The notes under the pieces: model-generated | Database searches by the model: none | What the model was told of the DNA's origin: nothing | The model's input: the letters and a program-made list of their open reading frames with translations, nothing else | Origin: an uncultured Lachnospiraceae bacterium | GTDB lineage: Bacteria > Bacillota > Clostridia > Lachnospirales > Lachnospiraceae | Reading direction: 5' to 3' | NCBI GenBank assembly: GCA_910587085.1 | Contig: CAJUMC010000049.1 | Location: 1 to 19,594, forward strand | DNA length: 19,594 nt | Position numbers and translations under genes: made by a program | In this document: positions 1 to 5,942 of the stretch, one piece after another | Layout of the letters: every line of letters starts with the position of its first letter | Position numbering within the stretch: the first letter of the stretch is position 1

Positions 1-113
1 TTTATGGCCAAGGGGAATGGCATAGACTTAGAAAACTTCTCTATGTAAAAATGAAAATGTAAGAAAAAGCGAGTTAACAAGAGAAAAATAAAGATTAATA
101 TGGGAGGTAATGT
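1..113 (+). other. Left edge: possible 3' end of an upstream + strand gene, then leader of the HTH gene
   Basis: Two + frames are open from the edge. One ends at the TAA at 46-48 (tail ...GIDLENFSM). The other ends at the TAA at 60-62 (tail ...RLRKLLYVKMKM). Either could be the end of a truncated element gene and I cannot choose between them. The rest is AT-rich leader. A GGGAGGT ribosome binding site sits at 102-108, just before the ATG at 114. TTAACA (74-79) and TAATAT (96-101) with a 16-bp spacer look promoter-like, but they would start transcription inside the ribosome binding site. Confidence 0.3.
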
Positions 114-746
114 ATGAGCTTAGGAGACAACTTGAAAATGCTTCGCGATGCAAAAGGGCTAACCCAAAAACAAATGTCTGAAATATTAGGCGTATCAAAA
201 TCAAATGTTTCTAAATACGAGTCAAACGATGTCGAGCCTAATATCGAAACATTGAAAAGATATGCTACACATTTTAACGTTCCTACCGACTATCTCCTTG
301 GGTTAAAAAAATATGAAGCAGACGAAAACAATTGTTATAATTATTTTTATGAAGAAGGCGAAGCGAATTGGAATATACGAAAAATCGCCGAATACAAAGG
401 TGTAACATATGATGTTATGTTAGAAAAATCGTGTATAGACAAAGCTAGGCTTGATTCTCTTTGGTACGGAAACTCTCAGCCGGTAGCAGAGGAATTGATT
501 CGGATAGCAACTGTTCTAAATGTTTCTATTGATTATCTGCTCGATAATTCACAGCGCGAACGGATATCCGATGATGAAGAAATAATATTGCGCTATTATT
601 CACGAGATAAGCAAAATATTATGATGCTCTTGGAATCTTTTTGCACATTAGAAAAAAAGGATAGAACGATTCTTTTGGGAAAATGCCTTGAACTTGAAAA
701 AGAGCAATTCGTTGCAGCGGATATGCCCTTAAAAGAGGCAAAATAA
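114..746 (+). CDS. XRE/cI-like transcriptional regulator with two helix-turn-helix domains
   Basis: Likely the DNA-binding regulator (lysogeny-type repressor) of the integrated element. Residues 6-62 form a classic HTH_3 domain: LTQKQMSEILGVSKSNVSKYE is followed by the family ending VPTDYLLGL. A second similar unit lies at about 87-145 (IRKIAEYKGV ... LNVSIDYLLDN), so the protein carries two HTH-like modules. A charged helical tail (150-210) may serve oligomerisation. The start is fixed by GGGAGGT 5 bases upstream of ATG. The gene is AT-rich like the next one. Unlike many phage repressors it points the same way as the integrase, and no divergent partner gene is visible in the window. The regulator family is clear; its targets are unknown. 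Confidence 0.85.
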   Translation: MSLGDNLKMLRDAKGLTQKQMSEILGVSKSNVSKYESNDVEPNIETLKRYATHFNVPTDYLLGLKKYEADENNCYNYFYEEGEANWNIRKIAEYKGVTYDVMLEKSCIDKARLDSLWYGNSQPVAEELIRIATVLNVSIDYLLDNSQRERISDDEEIILRYYSRDKQNIMMLLESFCTLEKKDRTILLGKCLELEKEQFVAADMPLKEAK

Positions 747-898
747 TATCCTTCGAGTGGTACCGAAGGTATAAAAATCTGTTCGCGAAAATACAAAAAA
801 GAAATCTTGGCAATGGTAAATCACATATAATTCCTATGTCAGAGCGGGAAAAGCCGGATGGACAATCGCCAAACAAATAAAATGAGAGGTGATATTTA

Positions 899-1513
899 AT
901 GGGGATATTAGGTAATCTATTTAAAAAGCCAGAAGCAGCCATCACTATTGATAAGCGTATTAAATTGTCTCCAGGGGAATCGTCAGAAAGAACAACCTCC
1001 TCTGAAAAGAGACCTAAACCAACGCTTGATGAACAATGGCAAAATATCAGCAGGCAATCCCAAACCCATCTAAAACAGGGCGATTTGGGACTATATGCCT
1101 GTGACTTATACAGCTTATCAGAAATCTACCGTAAAGAAGCACACTATAATGATCAGATGAATTTGCTTATACTCTCTGCTTATATACATTTATCTGGCAT
1201 TAGCACTATTGAGGAATATAATTATTGGAAAAACGGAGATTTCTCAGTAGTTAAACCAATGCCACTTTTACCCCCTGCTGTAATAAGAAGCACAAAGTCT
1301 TGCATAAAAAAGTTGGGGATAGATTTAGAACAGTACAAAAAATTATACCGAGAAACTGTTTCTCCAACAATAACTCCCACTCATATATTGGGGATGAAAA
1401 AATCTTTGGAGATCATCTGTACATACTTATGCGAAGACAGTGAAAAAGCCGATAGAATGGTGGAAAATGGCACAAAAAAATATATCAAAGAGCATTCTAT
1501 CAAAAGGCGGTAG
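899..1513 (+). CDS. Hypothetical protein of the integration module
   Basis: I do not recognise this 204-residue protein. It starts MGILGNLFKKPE, has a charged low-complexity stretch to about residue 45, then a mostly helical body with aromatic-rich segments (about 60-110) and a strongly basic end. No signal peptide or convincing membrane segment is visible. A GAGAGGTGAT ribosome binding site precedes the ATG. It lies 152 bases after the repressor-like gene and ends 5 bases before the integrase start, so it is probably co-transcribed with the integrase. Its place between a regulator and an integrase suggests a role in maintaining or moving the element. That is inference from position only. Confidence 0.75.
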   Translation: MGILGNLFKKPEAAITIDKRIKLSPGESSERTTSSEKRPKPTLDEQWQNISRQSQTHLKQGDLGLYACDLYSLSEIYRKEAHYNDQMNLLILSAYIHLSGISTIEEYNYWKNGDFSVVKPMPLLPPAVIRSTKSCIKKLGIDLEQYKKLYRETVSPTITPTHILGMKKSLEIICTYLCEDSEKADRMVENGTKKYIKEHSIKRR

Positions 1514-1518
1514 TTATT

Positions 1519-2625
1519 ATGCCTGCCTACAAATACACTTTAAAAGACGGAAAAACCACACGCTGGTATGCCAACTTCTACTTCACGGACTGGATCGGCG
1601 AGAAAAAGCATATCTGTAAACGAGGCTTTAAAACGCAGCGGGAAGCCAAAGAGTATGAACGAGCATTTCTGGATCAGCAAAGCAATAACAGCGACATACT
1701 TTTCTCCTCCTTGGCTGAAAACTATCTGGAAGATATGGCCCACCGGCTGAAACCTACCACAATGGAAAATAAGCGGTTCATTATAAAAGGGAAGTTGCTC
1801 CCCTACTTCGGAAATCTGAAAGTGTGCGATATTGACACTATAAAGGTTCGGAAGTGGCAGAACGAATTGATTTCATACCGGGATGAAGCCGGAACCCCCT
1901 TTTCCCAGACATATCTCAAGACCGTTAACAATCAGCTGTCCGCCATCATGAATTATGCCGTGGCCCATTACCGGCTCTCTGCTAATCCATGTCGGGCCGC
2001 CGGCAGCATGGGGAAGAGCCGAGCCGAGGAAATGAATATATGGACACAGGCGCAGTATGAGCAGTTCTCCGCCGCCATACAAAAATACTCTGTAAAGCTG
2101 GCCTTTGATGTGCTCTTTTACACCGGGATGCGGTCCGGGGAGCTGCTGGCCCTTACCCCTGCAGACATCCTCCCTTCAAAACGGATTGATATCAATAAAA
2201 ATTATGCAAAAGTAAATGGGGAAGAATTATTCCTGGAGCCAAAGACGCCCAAGGCCAAACGGTGCATATCCATACCAGATTTTCTATATAATGATATCCA
2301 AGAGTATATTGCAAAACTTTATGGGATCGAAAAGGGAGATCGGATATTTTACTTTACAAAATCTGCTTTGGACAAGGAGATAAAGCGGATTGCCGCCAAG
2401 GTCGGGCTGCCGCTCATAAGGGTCCATGATCTCAGGCACTCACACGCCAGTATGCTGATTGAAATGGGCTTTGCTCCGCTGGAGATTGCAGACCGCCTGG
2501 GGCATGAATCCGTGAAAACCACTCTCGACACCTATTCCCACCTTTACCCAGACAAGGATCAGCAGCTGGCCGACCGACTCAATCAGTTCCGGAGAGCAGC
2601 GCTGGCAACAGAAGAAATCACTTGA
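1519..2625 (+). CDS. int: Tyrosine recombinase/integrase (phage or ICE type)
   Basis: Site-specific recombinase that would integrate and excise the element. The 368-residue protein has the three usual parts: an N-terminal arm-type DNA-binding domain (about 1-55, with KRGFKTQREAKEYE), a SAM-like core-binding domain (about 63-155) and the catalytic domain (about 175-350). Catalytic residues visible are R205 (YTGMRSGELL), a lysine near 242-245 (PKTPKAK), H303 and R306 (HDLRH), H329 (LGHE) and the nucleophile Y339 (DTYSHLYP). The set is complete, so the enzyme looks active. The start follows the upstream stop by 5 bases, with AAGGCGG as ribosome binding site. The gene is less AT-rich than the two before it. 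It points at the 3' end of guaA, the likely insertion site. Confidence 0.95.
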   Translation: MPAYKYTLKDGKTTRWYANFYFTDWIGEKKHICKRGFKTQREAKEYERAFLDQQSNNSDILFSSLAENYLEDMAHRLKPTTMENKRFIIKGKLLPYFGNLKVCDIDTIKVRKWQNELISYRDEAGTPFSQTYLKTVNNQLSAIMNYAVAHYRLSANPCRAAGSMGKSRAEEMNIWTQAQYEQFSAAIQKYSVKLAFDVLFYTGMRSGELLALTPADILPSKRIDINKNYAKVNGEELFLEPKTPKAKRCISIPDFLYNDIQEYIAKLYGIEKGDRIFYFTKSALDKEIKRIAAKVGLPLIRVHDLRHSHASMLIEMGFAPLEIADRLGHESVKTTLDTYSHLYPDKDQQLADRLNQFRRAALATEEIT

Positions 2626-2650
2626 AACCACCTGCGGATTGTGGTATATT
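2622..2650 (+). promoter_or_regulatory. Promoter of the putative antitoxin RNA
   Basis: A -35 TTGAAA (2622-2627) and a -10 TATATT (2645-2650) are separated by exactly 17 bases. The spacer ends in TTGTGG. The -35 overlaps the integrase stop codon. Transcription would begin near 2657 and run toward the terminator at 2732-2773. The element closely resembles the facing toxin promoter at 2979-3007. Confidence 0.7.
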
Positions 2651-2656
2651 GAACAT

Positions 2657-2780
2657 AAGGAAGGACACCTGCTGGTAACAGGTGTCCCACAGGAGCTACC
2701 GATAGACGGTTAGCCCGGCAAATGTTAAGTTAAAAATAACCGCTCAGTTTGTCAGACGGGGGCGGTTATTTTTGTGTTTT
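2657..2780 (+). ncRNA. Putative antisense (antitoxin) RNA of a type I toxin-antitoxin locus
   Basis: A short transcript of about 120 bases is bounded by the promoter above and the intrinsic terminator at 2732-2773. It has no convincing ORF. It opens with a perfect 9-bp hairpin (GGACACCTG 2663-2671, CAGGTGTCC 2679-2687) whose loop begins CUGGUA. That is complementary to UACCAG near the 5' end of the facing toxin mRNA. It then carries CGGUUAGCCC (2707-2716), also present in the toxin leader. Its 3' end is fully complementary to the 3' end of the toxin mRNA across the shared terminator. The layout resembles RNA II of par/fst loci. Transcription is not shown, only predicted. Confidence 0.55.
2732..2773. 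terminator. Bidirectional intrinsic terminator shared by toxin mRNA and antisense RNA
   Basis: AAAAATAACCGC (2732-2743) pairs perfectly with GCGGTTATTTTT (2762-2773) across an 18-base loop. The A/T ends give a U-tract in either direction, so both convergent transcripts can end here. The toxin stop codon lies inside one arm. Confidence 0.85.
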
Positions 2781-2870
2781 ACTATTATCCTTGCTTCCGA
2801 TGGCATATCCGAGACCAAACGCTGTCAGCACAAGGCTGATCACTGCTATCAATCCTTCAATCGTCAACAT
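2766..2870 (-). CDS. Small hydrophobic peptide, putative holin-like type I toxin (34 aa)
   Basis: The peptide begins MLTIEGLIAVISLVL, continues with a small-residue stretch including GLGYAIG (one membrane helix at about residues 3-25) and ends with a polar tail containing SKDNSKTQ. This one-helix-plus-charged-tail plan, and the M-x-T-x-E start, match the Fst/TxpA/BsrG group of Firmicutes toxins and the 'putative holin-like toxin' proteins often found in mobile elements. The expected action is membrane damage. An AAGGAGGG ribosome binding site precedes the ATG by 8 bases. The stop codon sits inside the shared terminator. Family assignment rests on size, hydrophobicity and locus layout; I could not search for homologues. 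Confidence 0.65.
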   Translation of the reverse strand: MLTIEGLIAVISLVLTAFGLGYAIGSKDNSKTQK

Positions 2871-2874
2871 CCAC

Positions 2875-2949
2875 TCAGCCCTCCTTTCCCAGATTCCCTT
2901 TCAGGTTTCTATGTAAACGGAGGGTCACAGTCCCTCCGGGGAGGGCTAA
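2875..2949 (-). promoter_or_regulatory. Toxin mRNA leader that can hide its own Shine-Dalgarno
   Basis: On the - strand, UUAGCCCUCC (2949-2940) can pair over 10 bp, with one G-U pair, with GGAGGGCUGA (2884-2875), which contains the toxin ribosome binding site. The upstream arm overlaps GGUUAGCC, a sequence also present in the antisense RNA. GC-rich inverted segments (GGAGGG/CCCTCC) fill the space between. Such occlusion is known from fst and bsr-type leaders; here it is predicted from sequence only. Confidence 0.5.
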
Positions 2950-2978
2950 CCGCCTACCATCCTGGTAGTCCCAAAGAG

Positions 2979-3007
2979 ATATTACCACATTTCGACAGGG
3001 ATTTCAA
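2979..3007 (-). promoter_or_regulatory. Promoter of the putative toxin mRNA
   Basis: Reading the - strand, TTGAAA (3007-3002) and TAATAT (2984-2979) are separated by exactly 17 bases ending in ATGTGG. The start would be near 2972, giving a leader of about 100 bases before the toxin ATG. Shape and sequence match the antisense promoter at 2622-2650. Confidence 0.65.
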
Positions 3008-3077
3008 CCGCATCCATTTTGGAGTAGGAAAAATAGCTGGCTCTATTTTCAACATCATATTAACATCACAGAGATAT

Positions 3078-3119
3078 AAAAAGGACTGGAAAACCCTTAT
3101 TTTATCAGGCTTCCAGTCC
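3078..3119 (-). terminator. Intrinsic terminator downstream of guaA
   Basis: Reading the - strand, GGACTGGAA (3119-3111) pairs with TTCCAGTCC (3091-3083) and is followed by TTTTT (3082-3078). It lies 10 bases past the guaA stop codon. If the element is inserted at the guaA end, this terminator may be supplied by the element. Confidence 0.8.
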
Positions 3120-3165
3120 AAATATCCGCTATTCGAACTCAATCGTCGCCGGCGGCTTCCCGGTG
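3120..3165. other. Probable attachment site of the element at the 3' end of guaA
   Basis: The integrase points at the guaA stop with only the toxin locus between them. The 3' end of guaA is a documented insertion site for genomic islands with tyrosine recombinases. The att core would be expected within the last few codons of guaA. The other copy lies outside the window, so no direct repeat can be shown and the limits given are approximate. Confidence 0.4.
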
Positions 3166-4670
3166 CAATCATACATCACCCGGTTAACTCCCTTCACCTC
3201 ATTCACAATCCTGCTCGTCACCTTCCCAAGCACCTCCCACGGGATCTGTGCGCTCTCCGCCGTCATAAAATCGCTCGTCGTCACGGCGCGCAGCGCCACG
3301 GCGTAATCATAAGTCCTCTCGTCCCCCATGACTCCGACGCTTCTCATATTGGTCAGCGCGGCAAAATACTGTCCGAGCTGCTTGTCCACCCCGGCTTTCG
3401 CGAGCTCCTCACGGTAAATCGCATCCGCATCCTGTACAATCCGAACCTTTTCCGCCGTCACTTCCCCGATAATGCGGATACCTAGCCCCGGTCCCGGGAA
3501 CGGCTGGCGGAATACAAGATGCTCCGGAATGCCGAGCTCCAGGCCCGCTTTGCGCACCTCATCCTTGAACAGCAGCCGCAGCGGCTCGATAATTTCCTTA
3601 AAATCCACGCAGTCCGGCAGGCCGCCGACGTTATGATGGGATTTGATCACCGCAGATTTGCCGAGGCCGCTCTCGATTACATCCGGGTAAATCGTGCCCT
3701 GGACAAGATAATCGACCGCGCCGATTTTTTTTGCTTCCTCCTCAAATACACGGATAAATTCCTCTCCGATAATCTTGCGCTTCTGCTCCGGCTCAGTCAC
3801 GCCGGCAAGCTTTGTATAAAAGCGCTCCTGTGCGTTGACGCGGATGAAATTCAGCTCATAAGGGCCGTTCGGGCCGAACACCGCTTCAACCTCGTCCCCT
3901 TCGTTTTTGCGCAGCAGACCGTGATCGACAAACACGCAGGTAAGCTGATTTCCAATCGCCTTGGAGAGCAGCACTGCTGCCACCGACGAATCCACGCCTC
4001 CGGAAAGTGCACAGAGCACTCTGCCGCCGCCGATTTTTTCGCGCAGCTGCCCGATCGTTGTCTCCACAAAGGAGGACATTTTCCAGTCGCCTGCGCAGCC
4101 GCAGACCTTATATACAAAATTCGAGAGCATCTGCACTCCCTGCTTGGTGTGCATAACCTCCGGATGGAACTGTGTCGCATAAAGCTTCCGCTCCGGGCAT
4201 GCCATGGCCGCCACCGGGCAGACCGGCGTATGCGCCGTCACGGTAAAGCCCTCCGGCGCTTCCGCAATGTAATTCGTATGGCTCATCCAGCAGATCGTCC
4301 GCTCCTGTACGCCCTCAAAAAGAAGATCGGAGGTTTCCACATCCACCTCTGTCTTTCCGTATTCGCTGACCGGGGCAGTTGCAACATTGCCGCCGAGCAT
4401 ATATGCCATAAGCTGGGCGCCGTAGCATATTCCAAGGATCGGGATACCGAGCTCAAAAAGCTCCTTCGGGCAGCGCAGGGATTCCTCCTTGAAAACATTG
4501 TCCGGCCCTCCGGTAAAAATAATTCCCTTCGGGTTCATTTCCCGGATCTTTTCCAGACTCAGAGTGTGCGGGTACACCTCACAGTAAACACTGCATTCCC
4601 TGACTCTGCGGGCAATCAGCTGATTGTACTGTCCGCCGAAATCCATTACGATGATCATTTCCTTTTCCAC
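3129..4670 (-). CDS. guaA: GMP synthase (glutamine-hydrolysing)
   Basis: Converts XMP, ATP and glutamine to GMP, the last step of guanine nucleotide synthesis, in the cytoplasm. All parts are visible. The class I amidotransferase domain (about 1-190) has catalytic C82 (GICYGAQ), H169 and E171 (FHPE). The ATP pyrophosphatase domain has its P-loop at 223-229 (SGGVDSS). The C-terminal XMP-binding and dimerisation domain ends KPPATIEFE. At 513 residues the length is normal. The start is GTG at 4670, with AGGAGGAG 5 bases upstream; no ATG fits as well. The gene has its own promoter and terminator, so it appears monocistronic. Its 3' end abuts the mobile element but the reading frame is intact. Confidence 0.97.
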   Translation of the reverse strand: MEKEMIIVMDFGGQYNQLIARRVRECSVYCEVYPHTLSLEKIREMNPKGIIFTGGPDNVFKEESLRCPKELFELGIPILGICYGAQLMAYMLGGNVATAPVSEYGKTEVDVETSDLLFEGVQERTICWMSHTNYIAEAPEGFTVTAHTPVCPVAAMACPERKLYATQFHPEVMHTKQGVQMLSNFVYKVCGCAGDWKMSSFVETTIGQLREKIGGGRVLCALSGGVDSSVAAVLLSKAIGNQLTCVFVDHGLLRKNEGDEVEAVFGPNGPYELNFIRVNAQERFYTKLAGVTEPEQKRKIIGEEFIRVFEEEAKKIGAVDYLVQGTIYPDVIESGLGKSAVIKSHHNVGGLPDCVDFKEIIEPLRLLFKDEVRKAGLELGIPEHLVFRQPFPGPGLGIRIIGEVTAEKVRIVQDADAIYREELAKAGVDKQLGQYFAALTNMRSVGVMGDERTYDYAVALRAVTTSDFMTAESAQIPWEVLGKVTSRIVNEVKGVNRVMYDCTGKPPATIEFE

Positions 4671-4741
4671 GGCTGCTCCTCCTGTAAGTAGTATATTGAC
4701 AGACCGGCATCAAAAGACCTGTCTGCGGCTGCTTTGCGCTC

Positions 4742-4770
4742 ATTCTACTACAAAACCGCCCATTTTTCCA
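4742..4770 (-). promoter_or_regulatory. Probable guaA promoter
   Basis: Reading the - strand, TGGAAA (4770-4765) and TAGAAT (4747-4742) have a 17-base spacer. The leader of about 65 bases contains a weak hairpin (GACAGGTC/GGTCTGTC, two G-T pairs) but nothing that looks like a purine riboswitch. Confidence 0.5.
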
Positions 4771-4821
4771 GCAGAAAATTGTATTTTTGCGATTTTTCCA
4801 AAATACAGCCAAAGCGGCTTG

Positions 4822-5403
4822 TCAGTTCATTTCATCCAGCGTTTTCTCATAAGCAGGCAGAAAATCGCGCATGAAATCCTCCACCTCCGGCAGCTCCATT
4901 GTCCGAAGCGCCTTCGTGATGGTCTCCCGTGCGCTTCGGAATTCCGTATTGCCGGCCTTTCCCTCCTCGATGCACTTGATCAGCGCCGACAGTTTGTCCG
5001 CCGCCTTGACCAGCAGGCACAGTTCTTCTTCCCCCTCCTCCGGGAAAAAAATGCTCTCGTAATCCGGGCGCAGATCCTCCGGAAGCATCGACAGCAGCTG
5101 TCTGGCGGCCTTGGTTTCGATATCCTTGAACGCCCCCTGAATGCTTGCGTTATAATATTTGATCGGCGTCGGCATATCTCCGGTAATGATCTCGGTTGCG
5201 TCGTGGTACAGGCCGATCAGCGCCGCGCGCTCCGCATTCAGCCTCCTGCCGTAGCGGCGGTTCCCGATCACCGCCAGCGCATGCGCCAGCATCGCTACTT
5301 CAAGGGAATGCTCGCTGATATTTTCCTTCATTGAATTGCGCATGAGCGCCCACCGCTCGATATATTTCATTCTTGAAAGCATCGCGTAAAAATCCCGTTC
5401 CAT
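4822..5403 (-). CDS. yfbR: HD-domain 5'-deoxynucleotidase (YfbR-like)
   Basis: Predicted to dephosphorylate deoxyribonucleoside 5'-monophosphates and so help balance dNTP pools. The 193-residue protein aligns end to end, from memory, with E. coli YfbR (199 residues). It has R17-W18 (ERWALMRN), H32 (SEHSLEVA), the HD pair H67-D68 (LYHDATE), E71, D76 (TGDMPTPIKY) and D136 (KAADKLSA), each one position off the E. coli metal and substrate residues. I chose the ATG at 5403, not the in-frame ATG at 5433. GGAAGG lies just before the former and no ribosome binding site before the latter, and a TATAAT at 5427-5422 would start transcription between them. Confidence 0.9.
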   Translation of the reverse strand: MERDFYAMLSRMKYIERWALMRNSMKENISEHSLEVAMLAHALAVIGNRRYGRRLNAERAALIGLYHDATEIITGDMPTPIKYYNASIQGAFKDIETKAARQLLSMLPEDLRPDYESIFFPEEGEEELCLLVKAADKLSALIKCIEEGKAGNTEFRSARETITKALRTMELPEVEDFMRDFLPAYEKTLDEMN

Positions 5404-5421
5404 AAGGCCTTTCCTTCCATA

Positions 5422-5427
5422 ATTATA
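5422..5427 (-). promoter_or_regulatory. Possible -10 element of the yfbR-like gene
   Basis: A perfect TATAAT lies about 20 bases upstream of the chosen start codon. No convincing -35 is present, so this is a weak call. Its position supports the shorter start. Confidence 0.35.
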
Positions 5428-5466
5428 TATCATTCGTGCATTTTTTGATAAAGATACGATGTCTGC

Positions 5467-5715
5467 TCACAGCTTTCGGAAATAGTCTTTCAACTCTGCT
5501 TTGCAGGCATCCTCCAGCTATTTTATTTCACCCTCACGGATTGCGGCCTCCCAATAACAGAGAACCACAGCACAGGTACCCGGATATTTCGCTTTCAGCC
5601 GCGAAGCAGCCTGTTTGCTGCCAAGCTCCGTCAATTCCTCCGCAGTATGAATCCTTACAGAAAAAAGCTTCTTTTCCATGGCTTTGCCAAACCCCAGGGA
5701 TGTAACCGCCGTCAT
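5467..5715 (-). pseudogene. TfoX/Sxy C-terminal-domain protein, interrupted by an in-frame TAG
   Basis: The - frame begins MTAVTSLGFGKAMEKKL and contains IHTAEELTELGSKQAASRLKA, the pattern of the stand-alone TfoX C-terminal domain (a helix-hairpin-helix-like fold, usually 80-90 residues). Translation stops at a TAG (5520-5518) after 65 residues. The same frame then continues LEDACKAELKDYFRKL to a TGA at 5469-5467, which matches the usual domain tail. One base change would restore an 82-residue protein. The ATG overlaps the TGA of the repeat-encoded frame upstream (ATGA), suggesting past translational coupling. The ribosome binding site is weak. It is probably a recent pseudogene; a truncated product or stop-codon suppression are alternatives. 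Confidence 0.65.
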
Positions 5716-5816
5716 ATTTTCCGCTTCTCCCCCGATCTTTCAATGCCTGAAGTCAATTGGGGGCTGTCTGCTCTCTCTGCAAGGCGGCCAACCGACCTCT
5801 TTTCAATCAGAGCTTC

Positions 5817-5942
5817 TTCCATATCCATACCGGAATTTCCGATCACAGTTCCTTCCATATCCATACCAGAATTTCCGATCACAGTTCCTTCCATATCCAT
5901 ACCGGAATTTCCGATCACAGTTCCTTCCATTCCATACCGGAA
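5817..5942. repeat. 36-bp tandem repeat, three full copies plus a partial copy
   Basis: Full units lie at 5817-5852, 5853-5888 and 5889-5924 and begin TTCCATATCCATACC on the + strand. The middle unit differs from the others by one base. A fourth, partial unit at about 5925-5942 is one base shorter near its start (TTCCATTCC) and lies within the 3' end of the glycosylase gene. Because 36 is a multiple of 3, one - frame reads a repeating MEGTVIGNSGMD peptide from 5930 to a TGA at 5714-5712. No spacers differ between units, so this is a simple tandem repeat and not a CRISPR. Confidence 0.95.

Noticed and set aside
74..101. Promoter for the HTH gene (TTAACA and TAATAT, 16-base spacer)
   Set aside because: Transcription would start at or inside the ribosome binding site, so the true promoter is probably further upstream.
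750..769. Terminator after the HTH gene
   Set aside because: CCTTCG/CGAAGG forms a 6-bp hairpin but no T-run follows, so it is not a convincing intrinsic terminator.
2772..3485. 237-codon + frame between the integrase and guaA
   Set aside because: It spans the toxin gene antisense strand, the guaA terminator and the guaA 3' end. It has no ribosome binding site, and its peptide is rich in His, Arg and Pro like an antisense shadow.
3519..4691. 390-codon + frame opposite guaA
   Set aside because: It is the complement of a clear guaA gene, with shadow composition and no start signal.
4671..4821. Purine riboswitch before guaA
   Set aside because: The leader is only about 65 bases and lacks the three-stem purine aptamer core; only a weak hairpin was found.
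5712..5930. Independent 72-codon gene made of MEGTVIGNSGMD repeats
   Set aside because: It begins inside the glycosylase 3' end and is explained better as a frame-shifted tail created by the tandem repeat, although its ATGA overlap with the next start is noted as a finding.
5817..5942. CRISPR array
   Set aside because: The 36-bp units abut directly with no unique spacers, and no cas genes are present.
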